Below are positions 37,423-48,999 of a DNA stretch of 64,000 nucleotides, in pieces; the first letter of the stretch is position 1, and each line of letters begins with the position of its first letter. Both the position numbers and the translations under genes were made by a program. Under the pieces are notes generated by a model. That model made no database searches. It worked only from the letters and a program-made list of their open reading frames with translations, and had not been told where the DNA came from. This DNA comes from Ulota crispa (taxonomy: Eukaryota; Streptophyta; Bryopsida; Orthotrichales; Orthotrichaceae), in the NCBI GenBank assembly GCA_963920765.1, contig OY987245.1:18616727-18680726 (forward strand), written 5' to 3'.

Positions 37423-37604
37423 TTAAAATTATCTCCTACACACAACTTCACATTTTCAATGATTTTGGACTTTGAAAAATATTTGTGAACAAATGCTTGC
37501 GATTAGAACTTTGAAATTAATGTCAAGATTTGTGATTTCCTCTTGCTAGCTTGACAATTTTTTTCTCAAAGTTTATCATGATTTCCCTACTCCAAAATCC
37601 TTAA

Positions 37605-38028
37605 GGGGATTGATATGTCTACCACACCCTTTTAGCTATTCTACCACAACCCTGGGTAAATTTTAGATTTCTACCATCAAATAGTTGAATTTGAGAATTT
37701 GGAATTCAAATTTTGGACTTAGAGACCTTGATTTTGTCTAGAACCACAATAAAAGGTTGTAATTGAACAACACCCAATGAAAAAGCTTAGCTTGGGGGAA
37801 AATTATTACTTTTACTTTTGTTTATAAAAAAGATTAGCTTCTTCATTGGGTGTCTATCAGTTGGAACCTTTTTGTGATTCTAGAATAAATCACAGTCACT
37901 AAGTCCAAATCTAAGTCCAAATCTGAATTCCAAATTTTCAAATTCAGCTTTTCGATGGTTGAAATCTAAAATTTACCCATGGGGTGTGGTAGAATAGCTG
38001 AAAGTGTGTGGTAGACATATCAATCCCC
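37605..38028 (+). mobile_element. MULE-type foldback element, copy 4, in the RSS3-like promoter
   Basis: Perfect 9-bp duplication AATCCTTAA (37596-37604 and 38029-38037). Ends GGGGATTGATATGTCTACC and complement. Each arm has about one and a half copies of the 22-bp motif that is expanded in copy 1. Ends about 100 bp before the TATA-like box of the gene. Confidence 0.95.
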
Positions 38029-38125
38029 AATCCTTAATTTCACGCTTATGGGTGCTGGACTGCTGGTACCTTACTACCGAGGAAGAAAGCGCGGGTGGGC
38101 GCGCCACCTCCTCACCAGTCGGCGT

Positions 38126-38133
38126 CTTATAAG
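38126..38133 (+). promoter_or_regulatory. TATA-like box of the RSS3-like gene
   Basis: CTTATAAG lies at the abrupt change from AT-rich repeat DNA to GC-rich DNA and is followed by a C/T-rich stretch suitable for initiation. It is the best core promoter candidate upstream of the coding start, implying a leader of about 1.25 kb unless leader introns exist. The foldback element ending at 38028 lies about 100 bp upstream. Position of transcription start is inferred. Confidence 0.4.
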
Positions 38134-39431
38134 CCGCTCCCGTCCGCTTGGCTCTCCTGCTCCGAGCTTCCGTAGCGGCACCCCCACGCCCCCCCGCCGT
38201 GCCCGTGTTCGTCGTCGTCGGAGTCGCCGTCGGCCTCCGTGATCCTAATATTCTAGATTCAGCATGTCTCTTGCCATGTGCAGTCATCTCGTCTCGATTG
38301 CGTTGCGTCTCCGTTCCTGGTAGCAAGGTTGTGGGACGGTGGAGTTACGAAGAATCAAGAATTTTTTTATTTGCGAGCAGCAGCAGGAGGTCAAGAGAGG
38401 ACATTCAATTGGGTTCTTGTAACTTATGTGCAGTTTGGTGAAGTCAAGGCAGGTGGCATTCTCCCATCCGTCTGAGAAACCTCTTTCTGAATCGAAGGAA
38501 CTAGTAGCCGGTGCAGGGCGATCGACACTCCTCCAATTCTCTGTCAGCTGCCACGTTGAATGATGATCTCCTGGCCGTCTGAGAAACCTCCTTCGGAGCT
38601 GAAGGGTCTAGTAGCAAGCAAGCGCAGGGGGATCGACACTGCTCCATTTCTTTATCTGCCACGTTGAGAGACGATCTCCCTGCCGTCTGAGAAATCTCCT
38701 TCGGAGGAGCCGAAGGGTTTAGCTTAGTAGCAAGCGCAAGGGGATCGGCACTTGTCCATTTCTTTATCAAGCTGCCTGCCACTTGAAGTGCAGGTTTTGG
38801 AGCCACCAATGGTGAGTTGGCACTTGGCAAGGGGTAACGAGGGTTTTCAGAGTGGAGCACCACGAAGTTGCTATGGAACGGTTGAATTTGCAGGCGCGCA
38901 TTGGTTGATTTGAGGCGGGATTCCGATCTCCCGGCAGCTTCGGACGCCTGCTTCGGAGACGAAGGGTGCACCTGTGCAGCTGCCGGTACAAGGGCATTGG
39001 AGATTCTCGTTTTTTTTTGCCTCTCTGGTAGATTAATGCATCATTCAAGGGTAGTAGGGCACCTTCTGCCTAGGCTGCAAGATCCTGGTCGTGGATAGGA
39101 AGAAGCAGTCTGGAGTTTGTGAGGAGGTGCCACGAGGTCGTGAGAGAAATGTCAGTCTGCTTTTTTAGGATTAGGCGCAGTGATGTGGGGGGGAGGAGGC
39201 AGGTCAACAATCTCCCAGCTGCGGGTAAAGCCTGCTTCGGAGACGATAGGCGGGGCTGCCGGCGCCAAGAGGCAGCTTGCTTCCACTGAAGCTTCATCTT
39301 GATGGCATTGTGATTGTTGCTCGATTTGCAATTTTGATTCATCTTCAGGGGAGCGGAGCAAGCAAGGGTGCCTACTAGCTAGCGACGGTGAAACGAACTG
39401 TTGAAGCAGCTGCAAGCTTGGGAGCATCACG
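38134..39431 (+). other. Long GC-rich 5' leader of the RSS3-like gene
   Basis: This stretch is GC-rich, has no convincing protein frame, and contains several short upstream ATGs (for example near 38278 and 38901). It probably is the 5' untranslated region, possibly with unrecognised introns; long leaders are common for bryophyte regulators. Open frames on either strand here are short and low-complexity, so I do not call them genes. Upstream ATGs may limit translation of the main frame. Confidence 0.5.
38470..38775 (+). repeat. Three ~108-bp tandem repeats in the 5' leader
   Basis: Units start at about 38470, 38577 and 38685. Each opens with GTCTGAGAAACCTC, then TTCGGAGC-GAAGGG, a CTAGTAGCAAG stretch, GATCGACACT, CCATTTCTTTAT and TGCCACGTTGA. 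The third unit is the most diverged at its end. Shorter echoes of the core CTGCTTCGGAGACGA occur near 38952 and 39232, so the leader has expanded from a common module. Confidence 0.8.
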
Positions 39432-42400
39432 ATGGACGTGACGAGGCAGGGATTGCCGAGGCTGAATCATCTGCTGCAGCACACGCTGCGCAGGCTGTGC
39501 ACGGAGTCACAGTGGGTTTATGCTGTGTTCTGGCGCATCCTGCCTCGGAATTACCCTCCCCCACAGTGCGTTCCTTCCACTCCTTTCTCCAACTCAGTCA
39601 CTCTCACTGCTTTCAAGGAGTACTCACTCAGATGATTGTCTTTTAGCAATGTCATGTTTTCTGTAGACCATCTAAACCTCTCACTGACAGATTCTCCACC
39701 AGTGTCCTCAATTGGCATGACACAGCCAGCAGTGACCTGGAGTGCTCAATAAACACTATTGCGCGGCGCATATTGTTCTCTGGTCGAGCTAGCTAGCTGT
39801 CCATTGTTTAAGCTCTCTGTTCCAATGCTCACTAAAAAATTTGAGCCTTTGCCTTGTTTAATAATATTTCTGTTGGTCGAATCTGGAACCTCTGTGACCA
39901 CTAGCTTCAGGAGCTCCAGCATGATTTCAGAGAGAATCTGAGATTCCGATCTTCCCTGTCATTGTACTCGCCATGCGACCTTCGATCACTGGGCCTCTGT
40001 TGAAATCGGAACTAGCTCTTTCGGAAGTTGCGAACCACGTGCCAGCCGATTCGGGTGATCTCGAATTGTCAATCAGTTTTGTCGCGTGCGTTGGGGTGCA
40101 CTGATCGCTCGCACGCTTAGAGTTTCTTTGTTTTCATATTAGTCAACGTGGTGCTAGCTGCCACTGTTCCTGGTAGTATCTAGACTGAGTGGGTCGACCA
40201 TGTACGGCTAGAAATGTTTTCTTTAAGCAATTACACGACACGACCGTTTTACTTATACAGCCGCGGGTTGCTTGCAAGCAGATGGGACACCGAAGGCGGC
40301 ATGATGGACAGATCCAAGGGCAACAAGCGCAACTGGTATGTACACTTACTTACTTGCACCGAGTATTCCTGAGGCTTGTCAATCCAAAGGGAACGTGGTT
40401 GTTGCCAGACTGGAGTGATCTTGGTTGCTGAGAGAAAACTAAGCGAGAGAGAGAGAGCGGTTGTGATCGACGTGCAGGATTCTGGTGTGGGAAGACGGCT
40501 TTTGCAACTTCTCCGCATGCGCTGCAGGCGCCGCAAAGGACACCAGGGGAGGAGCACCATTCTTCCAAGGCGCTCAGCAAGCATCCCCATCCCATCGCTG
40601 TACGAGCAGTGATGACGAACCGGATGCCATGAGTCCCGAGCTGTTCTTCAAAATGTCTCACGAAGTGTACAACTACGGAGAAGGGTACGTGCTAGCTACT
40701 CCTGCAATTAAACTCCTACGACTCCATCTGAGAGCTCTCAGTTTGACAAATGCAATGTCGTTCGGTGTTATATGATTTTGGGTACTACATGTCAGAGGGT
40801 GAAAATCAACAGAGCGTTTTTTCTGGATTTATTGCTGCCGCAGCTTGATGGGTAAAGTCGCGGCGGACAGCAGTCACAAGTGGGTATATCGAGAGCCGGT
40901 GGAGCACGAGATTAGCTTCCTGTCACCGTGGCAAGGCTCCCTTGATCCTGTAAGTATCTTTGTTTTCTCTTTGCAAACTTTCGAAGTTTCATGCCATGGC
41001 TATGGCCACCGAGATGATCTCGTGTGCTCTTAAACCGTAGCGTGCGCTGATTTAGGGTTTGACGTTGAAGGATCGGATGTGGGTTGTTGCAGCATCCACG
41101 CACATGGGAGGCACAGTTTAAGTCGGGGATCCAGACCATCGCGGTGGTAGCAGTGCAGGAAGGCGTGCTTCAGCTGGGATCCACCAAAAAGGTAAGTAAC
41201 TCAGTTGGTCATTTTAGCGGTGCTGGTAATTCTTCCGTCCTTATCACAACCTCGAGCAGGTGTTTAGAGCGACTGGGTTTTGAAGGTGTTACTACAGAAT
41301 TCGTTGTCCAGAACGGCATGCTTATGTGTTTTGTCACTGAGCGATTAAAGTCAGTTATTTGCAACCGCACTGGATCATTTGATATTGCAATGTGTCCCTC
41401 CGAATGTGGTAAGTTGCTTTCCCTACTTAGTTACTAGTAAGTGTGAGTTTCTGCTGAAGCTCACGAGTGTGCCGGTTGGATTGTGGAGCAGATAATGGAG
41501 GACCTGAACTTCGTCCTGCACATGCAAAGACGGTTCAACTACCTGCAATCCATCCCGGGCGTGTTCGTCCCGCACCCAATGTCGTGCGCGGGGAAGAAGC
41601 GCGGCGATGGCAGCTCCCCGCTCACAGACCGCGGCCTCTGGATGGCATTGCTCGACGACGACAACAACAACAGCCGAGGCTTGTGCAACCCGCACTTGAC
41701 CGCGCGCTCCATCGACCAGTTCCTGTCGCCGCACATTGGCCCGCAGCTCTGGCGGTCTTCTTCGAGCGACACGAGCGTGCGCGGGGTGAAGCGGCCCTCG
41801 GACTCGGAGCCGCTGTCGCTGAGCTTCAGCACCTACATGAGCAGCAGCAGTGGCGATGCCGGGGGCTTCTACCATCGGCCGGAGTGCCCCTCGCCGCCGA
41901 AATCGCTTAACACGGGACACAACACCAGCCTGCAAGGCGGCATCTCTTCGAGCCCCACTATGCCGCCCAACTTGATTCCCTCCATGTCGAGCCTCCAGGC
42001 GCTCTTGTCCAAGCTGCCGAGCGTGACCCCCACGGAGCGCGAGACCGGCTTCGATTCCGGAGCTCCCGCCACATTCGTGAGCAAAAACCGGCCTCCCGTC
42101 AGCCGACCGGTCGACAACGTCCTGAACGACAGAACGTCCCCGAAAGACGACGTCTCCATCGAGAGCGGTAGCTGCCATATGCCACAACTGCTGAGCGCCA
42201 TTGCCACCAAGACGGAGACAGAGCCATTGCAGGGTACTCTCGGCGTAACAGTGGCTACAACATCATCCAGCTCGCCTAGCTCGGGGAACTCGGACGTGGC
42301 CTCAGCAAAACACACCTCCGACGACACCACCACTGAGGGACATCATACCGGCACGTCCCAATGCAAGGACTCATCAAGCCAGAAATTCTCCTTCCTGGAA

Positions 42401-42496
42401 TCGTTTGATAACCTTGCGGACTTCGGCGCGCTTCACGACTCTCTGGGTGAGAATGGCGATTCCTACAACTCGTTTTTGAGCGAGATTTACAGCTGA
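39432..42496 (+). CDS. RSS3/LHW-like transcriptional regulator, bHLH-MYC N-terminal domain protein (6 exons)
   Basis: Coding exons read as 39432-39565, 40282-40335, 40478-40684, 40844-40949, 41093-41191 and 41492-42496. All junctions are GT-AG and all phases fit, giving 1605 nt and 534 residues ending in TGA. The start is the first ATG after an in-frame stop at 39402. Residues ~8-215 form the MYC-type N-terminal domain: QWVYAVFWRI (27-36), WILVWEDGFC (63-72), YNYGEGLMGKVA (127-138), HKWVYREP, SGIQTIAVV (178-186), LQLGSTKKIMEDLNFVL. This order matches rice RSS3 and the plant proteins often labelled WNK-related. In rice, RSS3 is nuclear and links JAZ repressors to bHLH factors in jasmonate signalling; that role is inferred here, not shown. 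The C-terminal 300 residues are Ser-rich with no bHLH helices visible, as in RSS3. The tail 500-534 is acidic and aromatic. Codons are GC-rich compared with the surroundings. Confidence 0.92.
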
Positions 42497-44200
42497 TGAA
42501 GATGTCTTGCTGCCAATGTTGCTGCACTGCAGAACCTGTACAATCCACACAGATATGGTGCAGATCGACTCTCTGTCTCTGTCTCTGTCTCTGTTTCTGT
42601 TTCTGTTTCTGTTTTTGTCTCTCTTTCTCTCTCCAGGGCGTACACCAAAGCTCACGTGATGTTTTCCAAGGCTCCTTTCCCTGTTTCATGTAAGAAAATC
42701 GTCCTATCCAATTGATGCGCTACAGTCTCGGATACTTGGATGAATCAACCGCTAAGCTTTTCCGTTAAGATCGGTACTTGGTATTGCGATCGACACTTGG
42801 TGTTACGATCGACAGTGTTCGACTTCGATCCGGGGTTATTGCAAGGGGAGCCTCACGGATCATAGACAGTCGACTCGGGATTTTATTGTACAGCTCTTTT
42901 TCTTAATCTAGTTCGGTAGTGGGACCGCATTGACTGGTTTCCTTCCCTCCTTTTTCACCCCTACTCTGACGTGTGGCGTGCTTACGAATTTAGACGATTG
43001 AAAATAGGTCTTTTGTGCCGAAGGCAGACAGAGCGTATTTCCACTTTAAATCATTAATTAATTTCCTTCTCCAACTCTCTCTGATCTGATGTTCTAGTGG
43101 TGGGTTGGTTTTCACTTTGAACCTTCCGCGCCTCAAATTGAATGTTGGTGCCACTCTGACACACAAGTGTTGATGATCTGCAACTGACCATGCCGTACTC
43201 TGAGGTTCGGGAGCATGGCGGTCGCGCCATGGCAGTGCACGCATGTGGCGGTCTCCTAAAGCTTCAGTCTCTTCAGTCTCTTGTCTGGGTCTTTTCTTAT
43301 ATTCCAGGCATGGTTGGTCTGCGTCATGGAACTCACTAGCCAACAATACGTATTCTGTGTGATTCGACTTTTTCCTGACGATACGCTACTTCTCGACCAA
43401 TCTCTGCTTCGCCAGCACCGCCGTTGCGGGTGCGGCACCTTGGGAACGGCGGAACCAACTGGGCCAGCAGCGGTCGTTGGATTGCGTCGCAGTGAACACG
43501 AGGCGGTCGTCGATGAGATTCCTAGTAACTTAGACTTGAAAGAGTTGTGAGTCACTTGTCAGTAGTAACTTACTGGGAATATGAAATACAGTGCAGACCG
43601 GCTCTGTAACAGTCGGCAAATTAAAGAAGCTTTCAGCTCATCTCTCTGTAGTACTAGGCTGAGTGTGGGTTTCACGCAACCAAGCGGAATCCACAGCTAC
43701 TTGAGCTTATGTAGCAAAAGAGTCGGTCCAGGTCGTTTCTGCAGGGGAGCAACTGTACAGTTCTGTACTGTACACTGATTGCCTGCACAACAGTCGAATA
43801 CAATAGGAAAATGGAAAAGGAAGAACTAAGCTAGGGAACCGTAGGAACTGTAGGAGCTGTAGAGCTTGCAGTGCAAACGCAGTGGGTGGCCATGGAGAAA
43901 GAGCAGGGAGAGAAGACAAAAGCCCCTCGCCACTCCACGAATGACTGGCCAGCTGAACTGCGCCCGAGTCCGAAATTACAGCTGCTCTGAGATTTTTTTC
44001 CTTTTGAGCTTTCTGCATCATCATCATTGGTTCCCCAAAAGTTTCTGAGTGTAGAAAAGAAAAAAAAGAGTCCTCCCCCCCACACGGCCCCACCCCCTAA
44101 AGTTCCGCCATGTCCAGTAAGATTTGTAACTAACTTTCTCTTTAAATACGCCACTGTACTGTACTGAAATACTCTGAACAGGGCAACTGCAATGGGGTTC
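42497..44200 (+). other. 3' flank / presumed 3' UTR of the RSS3-like gene
   Basis: GC content stays high until about 44.1 kb and then falls sharply. The stretch contains a CTGTCT/CTGTTT hexamer microsatellite at about 42570-42634. Open frames on both strands (for example 42990-43555 and 43707-44154) overlap each other and show no family resemblance, so I read the region as untranslated or intergenic. No poly(A) site could be fixed. Confidence 0.4.
42570..42634 (+). repeat. CTGTCT / CTGTTT microsatellite
   Basis: About ten imperfect pyrimidine-rich hexamers follow 75 bp after the stop codon of the RSS3-like gene, probably inside its 3' UTR. The frames read through this tract on the minus strand (runs of Arg, Asn, Gln, Lys) are artefacts. 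Confidence 0.9.
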
Positions 44201-44206
44201 CATCTC

Positions 44207-46739
44207 TCACTATAACAGCATAACTCCTTGACAACTGGAGGGTCCTTTCCACATCATGTTCTGCGTCCCAACTTGCCATGTCCCAATCACATCCTCATTG
44301 TGTTGGGGTTGTAAAGGAGAACACTCTAAACTGAAAAAAAAACAGGTACTTGAATGATTAATGCAAAAAAAAATATATATTTGGGAACTTTGATCTATAG
44401 TTGGTTTGTGTTTTTACTACACCCGATTCGTGAAGCAAAGTTTTGCTTTATAAAAATGATATATTTCAAAGATTCTAATTGTATTGTGATTTAGGACTTA
44501 AGAGTATTGTGTAGCTACAGGTCTCATTTTCCAACCTTTGAACCAACTAAATTTCCAACATTTAGTGGATCTTGGGCACGAGAGCTCGGAACTTAATGTA
44601 AACTGCAACATCCGACCTTGATTTTATATATATATATATATATGTGGGAGTTACGGGGACACTTCTCTAGTCCAACCTATTAAACTTGAGATTGAACGGC
44701 CACTTAGTCCTTTAAGGGTTAAATGGGTCACATTTTCTATGTTCAGATATTGTACTTGTGCATGCACGGTTTTAGAATCTCAAGAGAGTGACGTGAGCTA
44801 CCATTAAGTGTGCTTATTGGTCATAATTGTGTTAAGATTTGTTTTTCACTAAAATAAAGATATATGTCATATGAAAAGACATTTTCAATCATGATTTGAT
44901 TATGTGAATATGGAATGGGTACTTGCACGCTTTAAGAGCCTTATTGGAACATTCTTGGCTTTGTAGTGGTTGATTTTAGGACTCATGTGCACCATTTACA
45001 AGTTGCTACCACCTATGATCAAGAATAGCTACCTATGCATCTTTTGCTTTAATAAATTGTAGTTAATTCATACTAACTCAAAAAAATTCAATTTAAACAA
45101 CCACAAAATTGTCTCTTCTTTGACTTTCTACTAAAAATATTTCCATTTTGCCAAGCTACCCTAATTTTTCCACAGAAGCGCACTTTCCCTTAGATGGCCA
45201 GTTTAGGAGCCTCCTACCTTACATTGAGTTGTGACGTATTCATAGTGGAAATGAACTTAAAATGAGGCAATTCCAAAAAACAAAACTGTCAAATCAGATT
45301 TAGAGGACCAAACCTATTATCAGCAATTATTAATCACCAAATAAGCAAAATAGCTGCCTGCTGTTTGTTCTTCAAAGTTCATGAACGGTAAGCCTGCACC
45401 AAGAACAAGACCTCAAAAAAAGTGTGTTCTAATGGGATGAGGTTGCAGGAGTATACAAATGTGAACGCTGATATGATTTTTGAAACATAACACAACTATT
45501 GGATTATAGTAAGATGCTAGATTTTTCAAAAATATTTTCAAGAATACCTCACTCCTCTCTTGATGGGTATGGAACGGCAGTGGCGATCGTCTAGCAACCA
45601 CATCTCTCATGGTTTGTTGTTTTGAAGACTCCAAGGTATGTTTAGCTTGCTCTTCCGGCTGCTTTATTTGAACTTTATTCAAATTTGGTGGCGTGTGAAT
45701 CTATTAGGTGATGCAAGTATTTTGCAAAATGAAGACGAAGACCTTCTACGATTTAAACAAGTTTGACATGGAGTTTTAGGAGATGACAAATGACCCATTC
45801 TACCACAAATGAGAGCTTGCAAAATGCAAAATTAACATGTTTTTTTTGCTAAGTTACAATAATCACAAACTCTATTTCTCTCCCCATTCCATGCCCTTGT
45901 ATGAATATAGCATCTGAAGCACTCAACATTTTTGTATGCCTACTCTATTTTCTTACACCTCAAAGCAGTAATGTATAAGGTACTTCATGTGGTTAGGTAC
46001 TTCCTATTAACAAGCATGGAATCAATCGAACTTTTAATTGATGCATTTACAATTTAAATTTCATACTTATTGAGTGGACATACTAGCTGAAGCAGATGTT
46101 TCACGGATTGTCTTTTTACAAGTGTCTTCTGCTGGTCTTGGTTGCAAGGAGGATTGTTAAACTCTAAACTTACCCTATTGCTCCCTTCATCTGGAGGGCT
46201 ACTCAAGTTTGTTTGCAACAATAGGGATTCCAAGAGATTCTTTCCCGCTTGACTAAGTTCATTCTTAACACCATATTTGTTATAATGAGAGATTGGGCAC
46301 CTCTCAAAATAACATTTTGCGTTTTTTGAGATAAGGACTTTAGAAAATGGGTTGTTGTTTAGCTCATAGTTTAGTAATTAAAGTAATTTAAAATAGCAAT
46401 TTCCATTAATTTGAGAGGTAAGCACACACTAAACATTGCCCAACAAAAGGTCGCATAATGTTATATCAATGATTTAGTGTGTTAAATCAACAAATTGGAA
46501 CATAATATAATATGTACATCTTGTCAAGATTACAATTGCAATGGTAATATCATAAACTCATTATAAATATATGTATATTGAGTACATATTAAATAAATAA
46601 TCAACCTTCCAATCTATTATTAGAATCGAGAGAAAACATACATACTTTTGTTCTACTTGAAACTAACCAACATACTTACCCTCACTATGACCAATATTAC
46701 GTTGCTACATTATACAAGCCAAGCTTTCATTAATGACTT
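44207..46739. other. AT-rich, mostly without recognisable content
   Basis: GTCCTTTAAGGGTTAA at about 44695-44710 is a lone right end of the TTAA family, without a matching left end. A short TA tract lies at 44625-44644. The minus frame at 45413-45682 and plus frame at 46648-46869 show no family resemblance. Confidence 0.45.
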
Positions 46740-48990
46740 GAAATTGAGCACTAGGGATTTTAATCATGCATTCAACTGTGCCTTGTTTGATTTTGGACTT
46801 CCATGCCGTCACCAATGTAGACGTCTCTTTCCACAAAGGCATTTCACTATCATCAACCTGCCATCGTAGACCTCTAGTACCATCCCATCCAGTGTAGTTC
46901 TCTTGAATATCTTAATTTTTTAATGTTGGATGGAAATATTGAATTATAATGCAATTTGGTTTCTCCGGATTTGAGTTGGGATTAGACAACGCCCTTGCAA
47001 TCCACATTGGTTGAGTGTCACCATCACTAGGTCAAACTACAACAAAGTAACCTTCATACAAATCTCAATCCACCCTAAATGACGGAAGTGGGCGACCATG
47101 TCTAGGGCCTACGTATGCGTCATCCTCTCCAAAGTCTTTAAGGTCATCACTATTGTCTCCAATTTGATCTGCTAGTACCGCCTCAACTCAAGTAGATGGC
47201 CAAAACCCATCTTTCAAAACATTTGAAATAGGTAGAGGCTCTTGCAACGCTATTTCCACCGCTCGCCAGTACTGCACTAAATGCTCGTGCCGTCTTCTAA
47301 ATTCTCCAGTGCCATCATCATTGCACATGCTTTTCCAATATTTTTGAAACCCAGATAAACCTTTTTGGATGTCATCCACGACTTTCATTGGATTTTGAGT
47401 AATTGCTTGCAGTACTCCACGAGGCTACAAACTTTGTCCCTCTGAGTCTTCCTTCTAAAACTTAATGCTTCATTCAACCTCTCCTAACCACTCAGGATCA
47501 ATGCAGAGAAGTTTATACTTCATGACTAGACAACCACTTGAGTCTAGGTAGAAATTCACTTGTTGTGGCTTTGTGTGTCCAACAGAGGTTTCATCACCAT
47601 CATGAAATTTACCTGCAATGAAATTCTTAAAATCGGGAACTTCCTCTATGAGGTGAGGGATATGAGGTAAAGATTCTAGGTCCATGAAGGATTTCATAAG
47701 CGCAAGAATAGTGGGGTAATTTTCCTTCTTCAAGAGCATGCTCCATCTTCTAAATAATGCAATGATGCCATTGTGCGTATGACCCACTATCATGAAGTTC
47801 ACAAATACCTCATGAAATATTTTTTGCAATAACTAGAGACTAGAAACAGAAAACATATCTATTCTTATTGTTCTTCGTGGCATTATCCATATGCACTTGA
47901 AGAATGGGTGGCAAAGCTGTTGCTAGAGCTAAATTCTCTGGCCATGGCGGTAACAATCCTTTGCACATTTCTGCACCAGCCAATACCGCATCAAACAAAG
48001 GTGTTGATTTGGACCCCACAAACAATTTCCTAAAAGAAGATTTTGGTGGCAATTTCAAATCTTGTAATAGTTTTGCCATGGAACCAATGGTGTAATTTGA
48101 ATTGTGAGAAAATAAATCCAAGCCGTAATGTGCGTAGTGAACATCACCAAAACCATGTGCAATCATGCTGGTTTTAGATACGTGCAACTTCATTAAACCA
48201 TCAAGGTCTTTACTCTTGTGGGAGAAAACCGGAGAAGCTGTTTTTGCATGGTCCATCTTGTCATGCATGACTGTCAATATCTCATGAGGATTAGTATGAG
48301 AGCAATATTGAGTAGCATAATAAAGCTCCCTATATACACAAGCATTGGCTAGATGTTTTTGCAATTTTTTGGCACACTTCATTGCTTGTTGAAATGTAGC
48401 TATAGCACATTTCACAAGTGAATTAAGCTTATCACAAGTAGAACACCTAGCAATATTATCCTTGGGCCATTTTTTGTCAAACTCAGCAAAGTTAATTGAT
48501 TGAATCTTGCTCAAGTTTGATGTAGGAACTTTTCTCAATTCAAAAGCATTTGTTTTGTTGATATCTAGAATGACACTATTCCAATTGAATGAAGCTAATA
48601 AAATATTGGAGACAAATTTCTCCTCTGACTTCAAAGTCCTAGAATAATGTGGCATGTGATTCAATGTGCTTTCAAGAATGCACTTCAAAATAGCAGTCAC
48701 TTGGACGATGTGTTTCCTTATTTTAACCAATCTGGTGTTTCCATGAGCCAATGCTTGCTTGCCTTTATTTGCATAGCCTTAATAACGATAAAATTTGGCT
48801 TTTGGGACACTAGCAACGTACATCCATGCTCGCATGCACACATCTATCCTTTCAATTGTGTTAACTTTTCTTCTTTGCCAATCTCGACAAACCTGCTTGT
48901 GAACAACTGTTTTATTAAAAGCCCTAAACTTGAACGTAGTATCCTGATACATGCGTTCACAAAAAGCCCTAATTTTCTCTTTTGGAAACT
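46740..48990 (-). pseudogene. DUF7869-like gene, transposase-like, decayed
   Basis: Reading from 48990 downwards, a long minus frame carries KIRAFCERMYQ, then NKGKQALAHGNTRLVK, ILESTLNHMPHYSRTLKS, CSTCDKLNSLVKCA, MHDKMDHAKTASPVFSHK, HGFGDVHYAHYGLDLF, LQVHMDNATKNNKNRYVF, VNFMIVGHTHN, RRWSMLLKKENYPTI and GDTQPMWIARALS. This order matches, from memory, DUF7869 proteins that are multicopy in seed-free plants and have an RNase H-like look with acidic residues in HDKMDH, MDNAT and HTHDDID. Here the last motif reads HTHNGII, so an expected acidic pair is missing. The frame is interrupted by a stop near the N-terminal part, a stop plus frame change close to 47830, and several stops in the C-terminal part below 47200. 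I regard it as a dead copy, probably of a DNA transposon gene; the function of the family is not firmly known. Confidence 0.7.
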
Positions 48991-48999
48991 ACAGGATGC

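Noticed and set aside
38501-38971. 156-codon minus frame with repeated PSAPKEVSQTA motifs
   Set aside because: Its internal repetition mirrors the three leader repeats; it is better explained as their antisense.
41423-42333. 254- and 154-codon minus frames
   Set aside because: Antisense shadows of the GC-rich last exon of the RSS3-like gene, whose plus frame has clear family motifs.
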